Made by a program: the position numbers and the translations under genes. Shown here piece after piece: positions 53,699-63,832 of a stretch of DNA of 64,000 bases. The stretch spans positions 1 through 64,000 of the forward strand of contig NZ_FNUX01000012.1 in NCBI RefSeq assembly GCF_900108305.1, in the 5' to 3' direction. The stretch comes from Nitrosomonas ureae. GTDB taxonomy: Bacteria; Pseudomonadota; Gammaproteobacteria; Burkholderiales; Nitrosomonadaceae. Every line of letters begins with the position of its first letter. Positions within the stretch are counted from its first letter, which is position 1. Under the pieces are notes generated by a model, which worked only from the letters and a program-made list of their open reading frames with translations, made no database searches and was not told where the DNA came from.

Positions 53699-54880
53699 CT
53701 AGGCTTTTTGAGCGACGACTTCGTTACGGGCACGGACGACTTTTTCCGCGGCTTCCGCTAACGTATCGGCGGTGATGATGGGCAGGCCGCTGTTCTTGAT
53801 GATGCTACGGCCTTCTTCGACGTTTGTTCCCGATAGCCGAACCACCAATGGGATTTTCATATCGATGTTCTTGACCGCTTGCACCACGCCTTCCGCAATC
53901 CAGTCGCAACGGTTGATGCCCGCGAAGATATTCACCAGCATCGCTTTAACGCCTGAATCGGCAAGCACCAGACGGAATGCTTTTTCGGTGCGCTCGGCGG
54001 ATGCGCCGCCACCGACGTCGAGAAAGTTTGCCGGTTCGCCACCCGCCAGCTTGATCATGTCCATCGTCGCCATCGCCAGGCCTGCACCATTGATCATGCA
54101 GCCAATGTCGCCATCCAGGCCGACATAACTCAAACCGGCCTCGGCAGCAGCGACTTCGCGCGGATCGACTTGCGTATTGTCACGCAGTTCAGCGATTTTA
54201 TGACGGCGGAACAATGCGTTTTCGTCAAATACCATTTTGGCGTCGAGTGCCACGATTTCGTTATTGGCGGTGATGACCAGCGGGTTGATTTCCAGGATAT
54301 TGGCGTCGAGATCGCGCAACGCACGATAACAGCCTTTAATGGTTTTCACCGCATGGTTCAGTTGTGCCGGATCGATACCCAGGCCAAACGCCATTTTACG
54401 CGCTTGAAAATCCTGCAATCCGACGGCAGGCTCGATATAAATCTTGATGATCGCTTCCGGATTGGTCTCTGCCAGTTTCTCGATTTCCATACCGCCCTCG
54501 GCGGCACCGATCATGATGACGCGCTCACTGGCGCGATCGATCATGAAGGACAGATACATCTCCTTGCTAATATTGGTTCCGGCTTCAATATAAACGCGGG
54601 AACAAATTTTTCCAGCCGGGCCGGTTTGATGGGTCACCAGTTTCTTGCCGATTAATTCCTCTACCGCCTGCTCGACTTCCGTATGCGTTCTGCACACCTT
54701 GATGCCACCCGCCTTGCCGCGCGCACCGGAATGAATTTGCGCCTTGACGACCCATACATCACCCTCTATTTCTCTGGCGCGCTGTACCGCTTCGACAACG
54801 CTGTAAGCCAAACCGCCTTCAGCGATCTTGACGCCGTACTCCGCCAGAATTTCTTTTGCTTGATATTCGTGAATGTTCAA
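53699..54880 (-). CDS. mtkA: Malate-CoA ligase (malate thiokinase) beta subunit
   Basis: The 393-residue ATP-grasp subunit has [56 protein letters not shown] and [17 protein letters not shown]. The last motif has NRCDWIAEG where ordinary SucC has VRCDLIADG, and agrees with MtkA as I remember it. It works with MtkB. Transcribed in the same direction as mcl but after a terminator, so it probably has its own promoter at about 54881-54950. Confidence 0.85.
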   Translation of the reverse strand: MNIHEYQAKEILAEYGVKIAEGGLAYSVVEAVQRAREIEGDVWVVKAQIHSGARGKAGGIKVCRTHTEVEQAVEELIGKKLVTHQTGPAGKICSRVYIEAGTNISKEMYLSFMIDRASERVIMIGAAEGGMEIEKLAETNPEAIIKIYIEPAVGLQDFQARKMAFGLGIDPAQLNHAVKTIKGCYRALRDLDANILEINPLVITANNEIVALDAKMVFDENALFRRHKIAELRDNTQVDPREVAAAEAGLSYVGLDGDIGCMINGAGLAMATMDMIKLAGGEPANFLDVGGGASAERTEKAFRLVLADSGVKAMLVNIFAGINRCDWIAEGVVQAVKNIDMKIPLVVRLSGTNVEEGRSIIKNSGLPIITADTLAEAAEKVVRARNEVVAQKA

Positions 54881-54950
54881 TTCAATTTCCCCAACAATTG
54901 CAATAACTGCGTTAACTCAATAAATTCAATTCATTGCATGATAAAAACAA

Positions 54951-54969
54951 AAGCCGCAATCAGCGGCTT
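54951..54969 (-). terminator. Terminator of mcl
   Basis: Read on the minus strand, AAGCCGC, loop TGATT, GCGGCTT is followed by TTGTTTTT. On the plus strand it also has a T-run. It separates mcl from mtkA. Confidence 0.8.
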
Positions 54970-54979
54970 TTTTAGTCAT

Positions 54980-55936
54980 TCATCGCCGGCCGTTTTTGAC
55001 GGCAATCGCATCGGCGATTTTCACCACATTATTGGCCATTCTTTCCGAAGCGGCGTCAATTAAACGGCCATCCAGCGCTGCAGCGCCTTTGCCCTGGGCG
55101 GCAGCTTCTTTAAGCGCGGCCAGAATGCGCTTGGCTTTCTCAATCTCTCTTTCCGGTGGTGTAAATACATCGTTGGCCAGTTCAATCTGCGTGGGATGAA
55201 TGGCCCATTTGCCTTCGCATCCCAGCGCAGCTGCGCGTTTCGCCGCCAGCGCGTAGCCATCCGGATCTTTGATATCGCCAAATGGCCCGTCGATGGGCCG
55301 CAAGCCATAAGCACGGCAGGCCACGATCATGCGGCTGATGGCGAAATGCCACTGGTCTCCGGGATAATCCGGATTCAACCCGCCGATATTGGTGGTTCTG
55401 GCGCGGTTGCTGGCGGCATAATCGGCCACACCAAAGTGCAACGCTTCCAATCTCCCCGTTGCGCCATGACGCGCGATATCTTCCACATTGGCCATACCCA
55501 GCGCGGTTTCGATCAACGCTTCCAGACCGATACGGTTGGTCAGGCCTTGCTGCTTCTCAAGCTGCGTCACCATGGCTTCCACCATGTAAACATCGGCATA
55601 CACACCCGCTTTCGGGATCAACAGCGTATCGATCTTGCTTCCGGCCTGCTCAACCAGATCCACCACATCACGTACCATATATTGTGTATCAAGGCCATTG
55701 ATGCGCACTGAAACCGTGATGCCATGCCCCTTCCAATCCAGATCGTTAAGCGCTTGAATAACATTCTTACGTGCCTGAACTTTGTCATCGGGAGCAACGG
55801 CATCCTCCAAATCGAGAAAAACAAAATCTACGCCGCTGTTCAATGCCTTTTCAAACATCCCCGGATTGGAACCCGGAACGGCCAATTCACAGCGTTGTAC
55901 CCGCTGTACGGTGGTTTCATAAAGCGTGTGACTCAT
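54980..55936 (-). CDS. mcl: Malyl-CoA lyase of the HpcH/CitE family
   Basis: The 318-residue aldolase of the citrate lyase beta family shows RCELAVPGSNPGMFEKAL, DFVFLDLEDAVAPDDK (metal-binding region), VRINGLDTQYMVRDV, GLEALIETALGM (metal-binding Glu) and EALHFGVADYAASNRAR. With MtkAB it would convert malate to acetyl-CoA and glyoxylate. The neighbouring ligase genes favour Mcl over citramalyl-CoA lyase. Confidence 0.83.
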   Translation of the reverse strand: MSHTLYETTVQRVQRCELAVPGSNPGMFEKALNSGVDFVFLDLEDAVAPDDKVQARKNVIQALNDLDWKGHGITVSVRINGLDTQYMVRDVVDLVEQAGSKIDTLLIPKAGVYADVYMVEAMVTQLEKQQGLTNRIGLEALIETALGMANVEDIARHGATGRLEALHFGVADYAASNRARTTNIGGLNPDYPGDQWHFAISRMIVACRAYGLRPIDGPFGDIKDPDGYALAAKRAAALGCEGKWAIHPTQIELANDVFTPPEREIEKAKRILAALKEAAAQGKGAAALDGRLIDAASERMANNVVKIADAIAVKNGRR

Positions 55937-56340
55937 TTTTCCTCCAGAATTAATAAATTTTTAAGTTTCAATAGCGCTAATTAACGAGCATGCCGGATGA
56001 GTTTAGAGGTGCCCTTAAGGCATTCTGTGATTCGTGGATTAGCAACGCAGGTAATCTTGATGAGGTGAATTGTTAGAATAAATAGTTTTTGGTTTCTTAT
56101 TGTAAAGGCTAATTATTCAGAGAATTATATCTTCTCCACGGGAATTTATCTACTGACAGCCTTTCCCGATATGAAATGAACCCGAGCACCGAGATCCAGA
56201 ATCAGGCATTCTGCGCGCCGGAATGATCGATGGGAATGAGGCAAAAGTTACAATCTAATTGAGCATCGCAATGCTAAAATGACATCACTTATCCAGTGAT
56301 AACCGATCCCCAAAATACAAAACTATCGTGATTTTTCTTC
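55937..56340. other. Divergent intergenic region between mcl and tsaD
   Basis: This 404-base gap should hold promoters for mcl (leftward) and tsaD (rightward). No gene is visible. No promoter pair is clear enough to report. Confidence 0.5.
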
Positions 56341-57375
56341 ATGCTTGTTCTAGGTATTGAAACTTCCTGCGACGAAACCGGAATTGCGCTTTTTGATACA
56401 GAGCGCGGCCTGTTGAGTCACGCATTGTATTCGCAGGTAGAAATGCATAGTGAATATGGTGGCGTGGTGCCTGAGCTGGCATCGCGCGATCATATCCGGC
56501 GCGTATTGCCTTTGATTAAACAGACATTGACCGCTGCTAAACGTGATTTGCACCAAATCAATGCAATCGCTTATACGCAAGGCCCCGGCCTGGCCGGCGC
56601 GCTTCTGGTCGGTGCCAGCATTGGCGCGGCAATGAGTTTTGCATTAAAAATTCCTGCATTGGGCATTCATCATCTGGAAGGACATTTGCTGTCCCCGTTA
56701 TTATCCACCCCGGCACCGGATTTCCCATTCATTGCTTTACTGGTATCGGGAGGACATACGCAATTGATGCAAGTGGACGCGGTCGGCCACTATGGATTGC
56801 TAGGTGAAACCGTAGACGATGCTGCCGGTGAGGCATTTGATAAAACAGCCAAATTACTGGAATTAGGTTATCCGGGTGGCGCGGCGTTATCGAAACTCGC
56901 CCGGCGCGGCCGGCCCGGACAATTTAAATTGCCACGGCCAATGCTGAACAGCGGGGATCTCAATTTCAGTTTCAGCGGACTGAAAACTGCGGTTCTGACT
57001 TTAGTCAGCAAACAGGAACTTACAGAACAAATCCGCGCGGATATCGCTCTGGCGTTTCAAGACGCGGTTGTGGAGGTATTGACGCAAAAATCGCTGACAG
57101 CCTTATCACAATCGGGGCTAACGCAACTGGTGGTAGCCGGTGGGGTCGGCGCCAACGAGCAATTACGTGAAAGTCTCAATTATAAAGCGGCTCTGAAAGG
57201 CGCGACGGTCTTTTATCCGGAACTTGAATTTTGTACCGATAATGGCGCCATGATTGCATTTGCCGGCGCAATGCGGCTCCAGGCAATGCCGGAAAAGAAT
57301 TGGCAACCCGCCAGCAGTTTTACCGTCAAGGCACGCTGGGATCTGGAAATGCTTGAGATACCGGAAACTGATTAG
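56341..57375 (+). CDS. tsaD: tRNA N6-threonylcarbamoyladenosine transferase
   Basis: The 344-residue enzyme transfers the threonylcarbamoyl group to A37 of ANN-decoding tRNAs. Motifs: [27 protein letters not shown], the iron-binding [15 protein letters not shown], and [12 protein letters not shown] near the C-terminus. Length is normal. It is a single gene facing plsY, separated by a small repeat. Confidence 0.97.
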   Translation: MLVLGIETSCDETGIALFDTERGLLSHALYSQVEMHSEYGGVVPELASRDHIRRVLPLIKQTLTAAKRDLHQINAIAYTQGPGLAGALLVGASIGAAMSFALKIPALGIHHLEGHLLSPLLSTPAPDFPFIALLVSGGHTQLMQVDAVGHYGLLGETVDDAAGEAFDKTAKLLELGYPGGAALSKLARRGRPGQFKLPRPMLNSGDLNFSFSGLKTAVLTLVSKQELTEQIRADIALAFQDAVVEVLTQKSLTALSQSGLTQLVVAGGVGANEQLRESLNYKAALKGATVFYPELEFCTDNGAMIAFAGAMRLQAMPEKNWQPASSFTVKARWDLEMLEIPETD

Positions 57376-57379
57376 GGAA

Positions 57380-57466
57380 GCACTGATTAATCCGGCGAAC
57401 GGGATGAGGCACGAGCCGCGTAACGAAGTGATTCGCTCGTGCAGCCAATGAATCAGCGTTTTCTTA
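57380..57466. repeat. Imperfect inverted repeat between tsaD and plsY
   Basis: AAGCACTGATTAATCCGG at the left and CAATGAATCAGCGTTTTCTT at the right form imperfect arms around a centre containing another inverted pair (GCACGAGC and GCTCGTGC). It looks like a short non-autonomous repeat; its right edge lies just beside the plsY stop. Confidence 0.5.
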
Positions 57467-58078
57467 AATACCGGGAGATTTTTTTTCGCCAATGCGACCT
57501 TCCTTGCCTGCCAGTAAGTTAACAATATTCGACTGATGCCGCCAAATCAGTATCAATGACATCAACAACACAGCTAATGTATTGCTTTCAAAGCCCAACA
57601 GAGTTGCGGCATATACCGGAGCCAGCGCGGCTGCAATTAAAGCCGATAGCGAAGATATGCGCCAGATCAATGCGGCCAGAATCCAGGTTCCGATAGCCAG
57701 CAAACCCAACCAGAAATCCAATCCCAGCAATACACCCACTGCAGTTGCCACACCCTTGCCACCCTGGAAACGTAAAAATACCGGAAACACATGCCCCAGA
57801 AACACCGCCAAGGCAACCACCGCCACTGCTTCGTTCCCCAATCCCCAGGATGGGGCGTAAGTTTGTGTCAGAATCACTGCAACCCAGCCTTTTCCGGCAT
57901 CGCCCAGCAGAGTAAAAACCGCCGCCGCTTTCTTGCCGCTACGCAAAACATTGGTCGCCCCAGGATTTTTTGAGCCGTACGTGCGCGGATCCGGTAATTT
58001 AAAAATCCAGCTGGATATCACGGCAAAGGAAACCGATCCCAGAAAATACGCCAACATAGCACATACCCATAACGTCAT
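57464..58078 (-). CDS. plsY: Glycerol-3-phosphate acyltransferase PlsY
   Basis: The 204-residue membrane enzyme acylates glycerol-3-phosphate with acyl-phosphate. Five or so membrane segments and the family motifs GSKNPGATNVLRSGKKAA, GHVFPVFLRFQGGKGVATA and a final DUF205-type stretch are present. The ATG at 58078 gives the normal start MTLWVCAMLAYFLGSVSFA; the frame is open a further 87 bases upstream. Confidence 0.95.
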   Translation of the reverse strand: MTLWVCAMLAYFLGSVSFAVISSWIFKLPDPRTYGSKNPGATNVLRSGKKAAAVFTLLGDAGKGWVAVILTQTYAPSWGLGNEAVAVVALAVFLGHVFPVFLRFQGGKGVATAVGVLLGLDFWLGLLAIGTWILAALIWRISSLSALIAAALAPVYAATLLGFESNTLAVLLMSLILIWRHQSNIVNLLAGKEGRIGEKKSPGI

Positions 58079-58185
58079 GTAATTAGCACCACCCGGACAA
58101 AATAGAATAGAATCGCGACTTGTTCGCACCCATGAAGCTTTTGATACCTCCAGAATAACCCCCATATTTTAGCGCTTAATCACCG

Positions 58186-58581
58186 ATGGATATTATTTTT
58201 CTGCATGACTTCAAGGCCAAGACCCTGATTGGCATTTACCCCTGGGAACGCATCGTTCCGCAAACCATCCAGATCGACCTGGAAATCGCACTGCCCACCA
58301 GCCATGCCTGTCAATCCGATAACATTGCGGATGCACTGGATTATGCTTTGATCATTGAAAAAATTAATGAGATTCTGGCGACACATCATTTTTCACTGCT
58401 GGAAGCATTGGCCGAGCATATCGCACAAACTGTTCTGACGGAATTTCAATCCCCGTGGATCAAGGTCAGCGTTGCCAAGCTTGGTATAATACGAGGGGTT
58501 AAAAAGCTGGGAGTGCGTATCGAACGGACATCCGACGCTATATCTGAGATTCGTTCGCACATAAGTTTAGTTAACAGCTAA
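58186..58581 (+). CDS. folB: Dihydroneopterin aldolase
   Basis: The 131-residue folate enzyme begins MDIIFLHDFKAKTLIGIYPWE. It shows ADALDYALIIEKI (Tyr/Glu region), FSLLEALAEHIAQTVL (the catalytic Glu) and VSVAKLGIIRGVKKLGVRIE. It cleaves dihydroneopterin. It is divergent from plsY, as in many proteobacteria. Confidence 0.95.
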   Translation: MDIIFLHDFKAKTLIGIYPWERIVPQTIQIDLEIALPTSHACQSDNIADALDYALIIEKINEILATHHFSLLEALAEHIAQTVLTEFQSPWIKVSVAKLGIIRGVKKLGVRIERTSDAISEIRSHISLVNS

Positions 58582-58726
58582 TCAGGGCTTTAGATACGAG
58601 CTCGCACCTTTCCGCTTTCCTGATTTCAAAACCATATACTTGCGAACGCCTGGTACAAATCTTGCCGGTTGTCCGTTTGCTTGACTTCAAGCAGACATCT
58701 TCGCATCCAAATTTGAAGGAGATGCA

Positions 58727-59005
58727 ATGAAATATGAATTGCTGGGTGAATATCACGCCTTTATGAAACAAGCCAAGAGTGCAGCGGAAAAACGCTTTGC
58801 CATACTTCACAATCTTGCGGTACAAATACGCAGCTTAGCTGAAGATCCGATCCGGACAATTGATGCGGAAACAGAAGCAATAGAAAGAGCAATAGCCGAA
58901 GCTAAAGCAGCGGAATTTGAAATGACTGCCGCAATCGGCTGCGTCAATGAAACCGCCAAGTTATGCGGAAAGGAAGAAATTACGACAGGCAATTTCAAAC
59001 GTTGA
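58727..59005 (+). CDS. Small helical protein of unknown function
   Basis: The 92-residue protein follows a very strong Shine-Dalgarno (GAAGGAG, six bases). It is almost entirely helical and charged, with RTIDAETEAIERAIAEAKAA as a clear coiled-coil candidate. No signal or membrane segment. The regular codon use and ribosome site support a real gene; no family is recognised. Confidence 0.65.
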   Translation: MKYELLGEYHAFMKQAKSAAEKRFAILHNLAVQIRSLAEDPIRTIDAETEAIERAIAEAKAAEFEMTAAIGCVNETAKLCGKEEITTGNFKR

Positions 59006-59247
59006 ACCGTAAACCCAGGAGTCCGGAAACTCCTATGTTTCTCCACGCCAACGCAATAAGCAACCAAAATGGTGACGGATAAAAAACAATCGGAGCGGAC
59101 GCTACGCTGCGCTGCGGATTGATCTTCTGCAATTTTGCGGTCTCTATAAGAGAGACACCGTATCAACTTCCTTATGCCGGTTTCGTAATCGCCGGGGGCA
59201 AATATACAAAACGACTGCGTGCATGGAATTCACACTGCTCGCGCCAA

Positions 59248-62200
59248 TTACATTTTATTTTTCACCAGACCGGACAAATAATTTAACAACTCCTCTTCTT
59301 TATAGGGTTTACCTAGAAATATATCAACGCCTAAACCCTTGGCAATCTTGCGATGCTTTTCTGCGGTTCGTGAAGAAATGATGATCATCGGAATATGAGC
59401 TGTTTCCGGGTTTGCGCGTACCTTTTCGATCAATTCAAAGCCGTTCATTTTAGGCATTTCCAAGTCAATCAGCATGACGTCAGGGATGATTTCCCGAAGG
59501 CTTTCGGTCGCTTCGATGCCATTTTTCGCGATCACCACATTGCAACCTTCACGTTCCAGAAGGCGGCAGGTTACTTTACGCACGGTTAATGAATCGTCCA
59601 CTACCATGATGGTGGGCGTTTTGACAGATTTCTTCTGTGTCGCGGCAGCTAATTCAGGCATCGGTGTACTGAGTGTTTTTTGTACATCGCTGCGTTGCAT
59701 CAATTTGACCGGATTCAGGATCAGAATGATTTCGCCGTCACCGGTGATGGTGGCGCCTTCGATGCCGGGCGCATGAGCGAGTTGCGAGCCGGCATTCTTG
59801 ATCACCACTTCGGTATCGCCTAGAAATTCATCAGTGTGAATCGCCAGATATTGGGTACCGCTATGCAGAAATAACACCGGGTTGTGCCGGGCAATCTCCG
59901 GATTGTGACCGGATTCGCCCAATAAATGCGCCAGATGGGAAAACGGATATTTTTTTCCGTTAAATTCAATACAATGATCCTGATAGATTGTCTTTAATTC
60001 CTCCGGATCAAATTCCCGATGATGCTCCACAATGAACGCCGGTATCGCATAGGTTTGTTTTCCCGCGCGGATCATGAATGTCTGCGCCACGGACAGCGTG
60101 AGCGGCAGAGACATCGTGAAGCTTGTACCTTGATGCAGCGCGGAATGGACGCTGATGCGGCCACTCAGCATCAGGATTTCATTCCGCACGACATCCAATC
60201 CAATGCCGCGACCGGAAATTCCGGTGATGGAATCGGTAGTTGACAGACCTTGCGCGAAAATCAATGACGTGATCGCATCGTCGTCCAGGGCCTCGTTTTC
60301 CTGAATCAATCCAAGCCGTTGTCCTTCCTCGCGGATACGCGGCAGACTCAAGCCACGGCCATCATCGCTGAGCGTGATAATCACTTCATTGCCTTGCTGG
60401 CGCAATTGCAGGGTTATTTTCCCGGTCTCGGGCTTGCCCGCCTGTTGCCTCTGCACCGGTTCTTCGATGCCATGCGCAATGGCATTGCGTAGCAGATGTT
60501 CGAGTGGGGGGTTGATTTTTTCCAATACATTGCGATCTATCTCAACTTCCGCGCCAAGAATTTCCAAATGAACTCTTTTTCCCATATCCTCAGAAACTTG
60601 TCTGACAATGCGGTAATAACGCTCGGCATAATTGCTAAACGGTATGGTGCGAATCTGCAGCAAGGATTGCTGCAACCGGCGGTTGATGACGGATTGCTGC
60701 GCAACGGATTCTTCAGCGGCATGATGTGTCGTGCGTAGACTCTTTTGCACGGTAATTATGTCATCAACACTTTCCGCCATCAGTCGCGTCAATTCCTGCA
60801 AGCGGGAAAAACGATCGAATTCGAGAGGATCGAATGCATGTTGATTTTCATGTTGTTGCGCAAGGTGGGATTGCATTTGCGTTTCCGCCTGAATTTCCAC
60901 TTCGCGCAACTGATCATGCAGGCGGTGGGTGCTTTCGGCAAGATCCTGCAAAGACTGCTTGAAACTGTTCAGTTGCGCTTCAACTCCGGATCGCAGAATG
61001 CTGGCTTCTCCGGAATCATTCATCAGCCGGTCAATAAGCTCGGAATTGATGCGTAAAATGGCCTTGGATTGAAGCAGATCTGTTTTCTCGGGTGAGGCGT
61101 GATTCTGCTCTGATGAATCCGCTACGCTAGGGATATCGACTGGTTCCGAAACCGCAGGAGCGCTCATACTTTGCAGCTGTTCAATCTGGCTGCTGATGAT
61201 ATCAAATTCACTCTCGAGCTGATCCAATGCAGAATCCGCTATGTTACGCTCATGGAAAGCCGCTTCGACATGACTTTCCATGGCATGAATCGAGTCGCCC
61301 AGCAATACCGCTCCCGCCATGCGGGCGCTTCCCTTCAGGGTATGCAGCAGTCGTAGCATCGCATGGTGAATATCATCATCTTCCGGCAACATGCGCCAAG
61401 CTCGCAATTTGCTGCCAATTTGCGGAACAATGTCATAAGTTTCTTCAAGAAATGCCTGAAGCAGCTCCCGGTCGATCTGCCCAATAGCATCGGAAGCCGG
61501 AGTAGATCCCGCTGATGGGGGGCGAGGCGATACCTCCGGCAATGCGATCAATTTTTCGGATGTCACTGCGAGCTCATCGGCATTGGCACCAGCGCTCATA
61601 GTCCCGGCTTTTGTCTGTTGAACCAGCAATTCTTTTGCCGCCAGCAACAATGTCTTAGCGTCAACATGAACAGCGCCCTGTTCACGCAACTCTCTGCACC
61701 ATCCGGCATAAGCCTGGTGCGCACGGGTGATCAAGTCTGTTAATTGATCGGTAATCGGTCTTTGCTCATCCAGCCAATGATTCAGCACTTGCTCCAGATT
61801 CCATGCAACATCGCTCATTTCCTCCAGCTTGACCATGCGGCCGCTGCCTTTCAGTGTGTGAAACTCTCGCCGCAAGCTGGAAAGTGCATCGCGATTGGCA
61901 GGATCGGCACAGCACCTCTGTAGATCACAGATCATTTCCGCCAGTACCTGATCCGCTTCTTCCAGAAAAATCTCGAGCAACTCCGAATCAACATCGGTGC
62001 TTGTTGCTTCATTACGCACTGTTTCCGGTTTAGCTTTGGTAGCGTGCAAGGCTACATTTTCCGGATTCGGTGGCAAGGCGTCTTTTTGTATCGCTGTCAT
62101 TTGAAACAATGCAAGCGCTTCCTCGATAATCTGAATACAATCGGGTTGCCCGCTCCTGAGCGCTTCAATAAAGAAACCCAGGCTGCTTAATCCATCCACA

Positions 62201-63792
62201 AGCAGAATCTGTTCTGACTCAATGATTTCATAATCCGGCTCTAGCAGTCTCTCGACCAGATTCTGGCAAAATTTCGATAAAGTTTGAGCGCGCTCCAATT
62301 GCAGCATCACCAGAGCGCCCGAAATTTGCTTGAATAAACCTGAAAGCAAAGACAATTCGTATCGTTTGCTTGGCTCAAAAAAGAATTTATCCAGAATGCA
62401 CTCGATTTGCCCCAGATTGGTCAGCATTTCTTGTGCAACCCGCGCCAGCAAATCTTTATCCTGCGTATTACTTTCTAACGCATTAAAAAAAGGAAGCGCG
62501 GGTAATTCGTTAACGTTGACATCGCCAGCGGTAACGCCCTGTAAACGGGAAACCAGTACATCGACCTGATGTGGCAGCTCCGGCGGCAGTTTGTAGAAAT
62601 CATCGAGAATGCTCTCAATCGTCAATAAAGCGGTAGCCATTTCCATGGCCAATTCCTCGTTCATGTCTTGCGGCTGGGCATGCAAATACACGGCGGTATT
62701 GCTCATTGCTTCGATCAGCTTTATCAGCGGCGCACATTCCGTTTGCTGCGCTTGGTGCAAGAGCCAGTCGATATACTCTGACAACGAAACCAGACTTTCC
62801 TGATCCCCGGCACAAAACTCCCGCCAGATATCATTGGTTTGCATCAACGTACTACGCAATCTCTCCAATACGGGATTCAGAAATTCCGATTGTTCAAAGG
62901 TCACTGCACCGGTGGCTGACAGACTTGGCCAAGCAAAGCTGCGCTTGATTTCATCAATGCGCTGCCCGGTCGATGCGCTATGCGCCAGGTGATACAGCAA
63001 TTCACGCATTAACACTGCAGGGTTACCCGGTGCTTCGGCAGCAAGATGACGAATCGCTTGCTCAATTTTCCCGCACAACCGCCGGATCGTGAGGTCAATA
63101 TGAGTACTATCCAAATGCAGCAAATCTTCCAGGAAACCAGCCGCCACCCACCAGAAAACACGTTGCTCGGGAGTTCCCGGGAATGTCTCGATCTGATTCA
63201 CAGCCACTGCCATTTGCTGCAAACCCTGCTGATCCGAAGGATCACGCAGCCACTTCAATAAGCCGGCCTGATATTCGGCGCCCAACTGTTTGGCGAGGGA
63301 TTTGACGGATACTGCATCACTATGCACGGCTTGGGCTTTCAGCGCCGGATTCACCGTTAATCGCGGGAAAAACAAATCGCTCTCGGGCGCATTCTCGGAA
63401 CCATACACTTGCATCAATGCGCGATAAGCCGGAAACAGCCGCAGCGCATTTTCTTCGGCGCCATCGATGAGTTCGTTTAAATAGAACAATAAGGCTTTGG
63501 TGGATTGTCTCAGCGCGTCGATAACCGGCGCACTAATTTCAATCTTTTTATAAATCAGTGCATCAACCGCTTGCTCCATCTTTTCGGTGACAAGGGTGAT
63601 ACTCGTCAGATTGAGCATCTCCAGCAAGCCATCCAGCTGATGAATATAATCCCGGCAGTCTTTGATCAGCTTGTCGTTGCCGGGATGCTGGCTATATACC
63701 TCCAGATTCTGGTCTATCAATGCAAATATCTGATAAATACCGTCCTTGATGCCGATAATGGCCGAAATGTTAAGTTTGGGTTGAGCGCTCAT
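59248..63792 (-). CDS. ChpA/PilL-type hybrid CheA histidine kinase
   Basis: The 1514-residue kinase controls twitching or type IV pilus function in related bacteria. It has degenerate Hpt-like regions in the N-terminal half and two full Hpt motifs, FHTLKGSGRMVK near residue 643 and LHTLKGSARMAG near 815. The CheA dimerisation and HATPase domain (LLRNAIAHGIEEP near 1100, DDGRGLSL) comes next, then a CheW-like domain (about 1250-1370), and a C-terminal receiver (MVVDDSLTVRKV, phosphorylated Asp in LIDLEMPKMNGFE near 1437). It lies 40 bases after pilJ on the same strand. Confidence 0.92.
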   Translation of the reverse strand: MSAQPKLNISAIIGIKDGIYQIFALIDQNLEVYSQHPGNDKLIKDCRDYIHQLDGLLEMLNLTSITLVTEKMEQAVDALIYKKIEISAPVIDALRQSTKALLFYLNELIDGAEENALRLFPAYRALMQVYGSENAPESDLFFPRLTVNPALKAQAVHSDAVSVKSLAKQLGAEYQAGLLKWLRDPSDQQGLQQMAVAVNQIETFPGTPEQRVFWWVAAGFLEDLLHLDSTHIDLTIRRLCGKIEQAIRHLAAEAPGNPAVLMRELLYHLAHSASTGQRIDEIKRSFAWPSLSATGAVTFEQSEFLNPVLERLRSTLMQTNDIWREFCAGDQESLVSLSEYIDWLLHQAQQTECAPLIKLIEAMSNTAVYLHAQPQDMNEELAMEMATALLTIESILDDFYKLPPELPHQVDVLVSRLQGVTAGDVNVNELPALPFFNALESNTQDKDLLARVAQEMLTNLGQIECILDKFFFEPSKRYELSLLSGLFKQISGALVMLQLERAQTLSKFCQNLVERLLEPDYEIIESEQILLVDGLSSLGFFIEALRSGQPDCIQIIEEALALFQMTAIQKDALPPNPENVALHATKAKPETVRNEATSTDVDSELLEIFLEEADQVLAEMICDLQRCCADPANRDALSSLRREFHTLKGSGRMVKLEEMSDVAWNLEQVLNHWLDEQRPITDQLTDLITRAHQAYAGWCRELREQGAVHVDAKTLLLAAKELLVQQTKAGTMSAGANADELAVTSEKLIALPEVSPRPPSAGSTPASDAIGQIDRELLQAFLEETYDIVPQIGSKLRAWRMLPEDDDIHHAMLRLLHTLKGSARMAGAVLLGDSIHAMESHVEAAFHERNIADSALDQLESEFDIISSQIEQLQSMSAPAVSEPVDIPSVADSSEQNHASPEKTDLLQSKAILRINSELIDRLMNDSGEASILRSGVEAQLNSFKQSLQDLAESTHRLHDQLREVEIQAETQMQSHLAQQHENQHAFDPLEFDRFSRLQELTRLMAESVDDIITVQKSLRTTHHAAEESVAQQSVINRRLQQSLLQIRTIPFSNYAERYYRIVRQVSEDMGKRVHLEILGAEVEIDRNVLEKINPPLEHLLRNAIAHGIEEPVQRQQAGKPETGKITLQLRQQGNEVIITLSDDGRGLSLPRIREEGQRLGLIQENEALDDDAITSLIFAQGLSTTDSITGISGRGIGLDVVRNEILMLSGRISVHSALHQGTSFTMSLPLTLSVAQTFMIRAGKQTYAIPAFIVEHHREFDPEELKTIYQDHCIEFNGKKYPFSHLAHLLGESGHNPEIARHNPVLFLHSGTQYLAIHTDEFLGDTEVVIKNAGSQLAHAPGIEGATITGDGEIILILNPVKLMQRSDVQKTLSTPMPELAAATQKKSVKTPTIMVVDDSLTVRKVTCRLLEREGCNVVIAKNGIEATESLREIIPDVMLIDLEMPKMNGFELIEKVRANPETAHIPMIIISSRTAEKHRKIAKGLGVDIFLGKPYKEEELLNYLSGLVKNKM

Positions 63793-63832
63793 TTATCCGT
63801 ACTATCAGTTCATAGTGAGATCAGCAATACCA

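Noticed and set aside
54170-54655. 161-codon plus-strand frame opposite mtkA
   Set aside because: It has no motifs and lies fully within a conserved gene on the other strand.
52802-54880. Ordinary succinyl-CoA synthetase sucCD
   Set aside because: The NRCDWIAEG motif, the MtkB-like opening and the adjacent malyl-CoA lyase favour malate thiokinase; substrate is still unproven.
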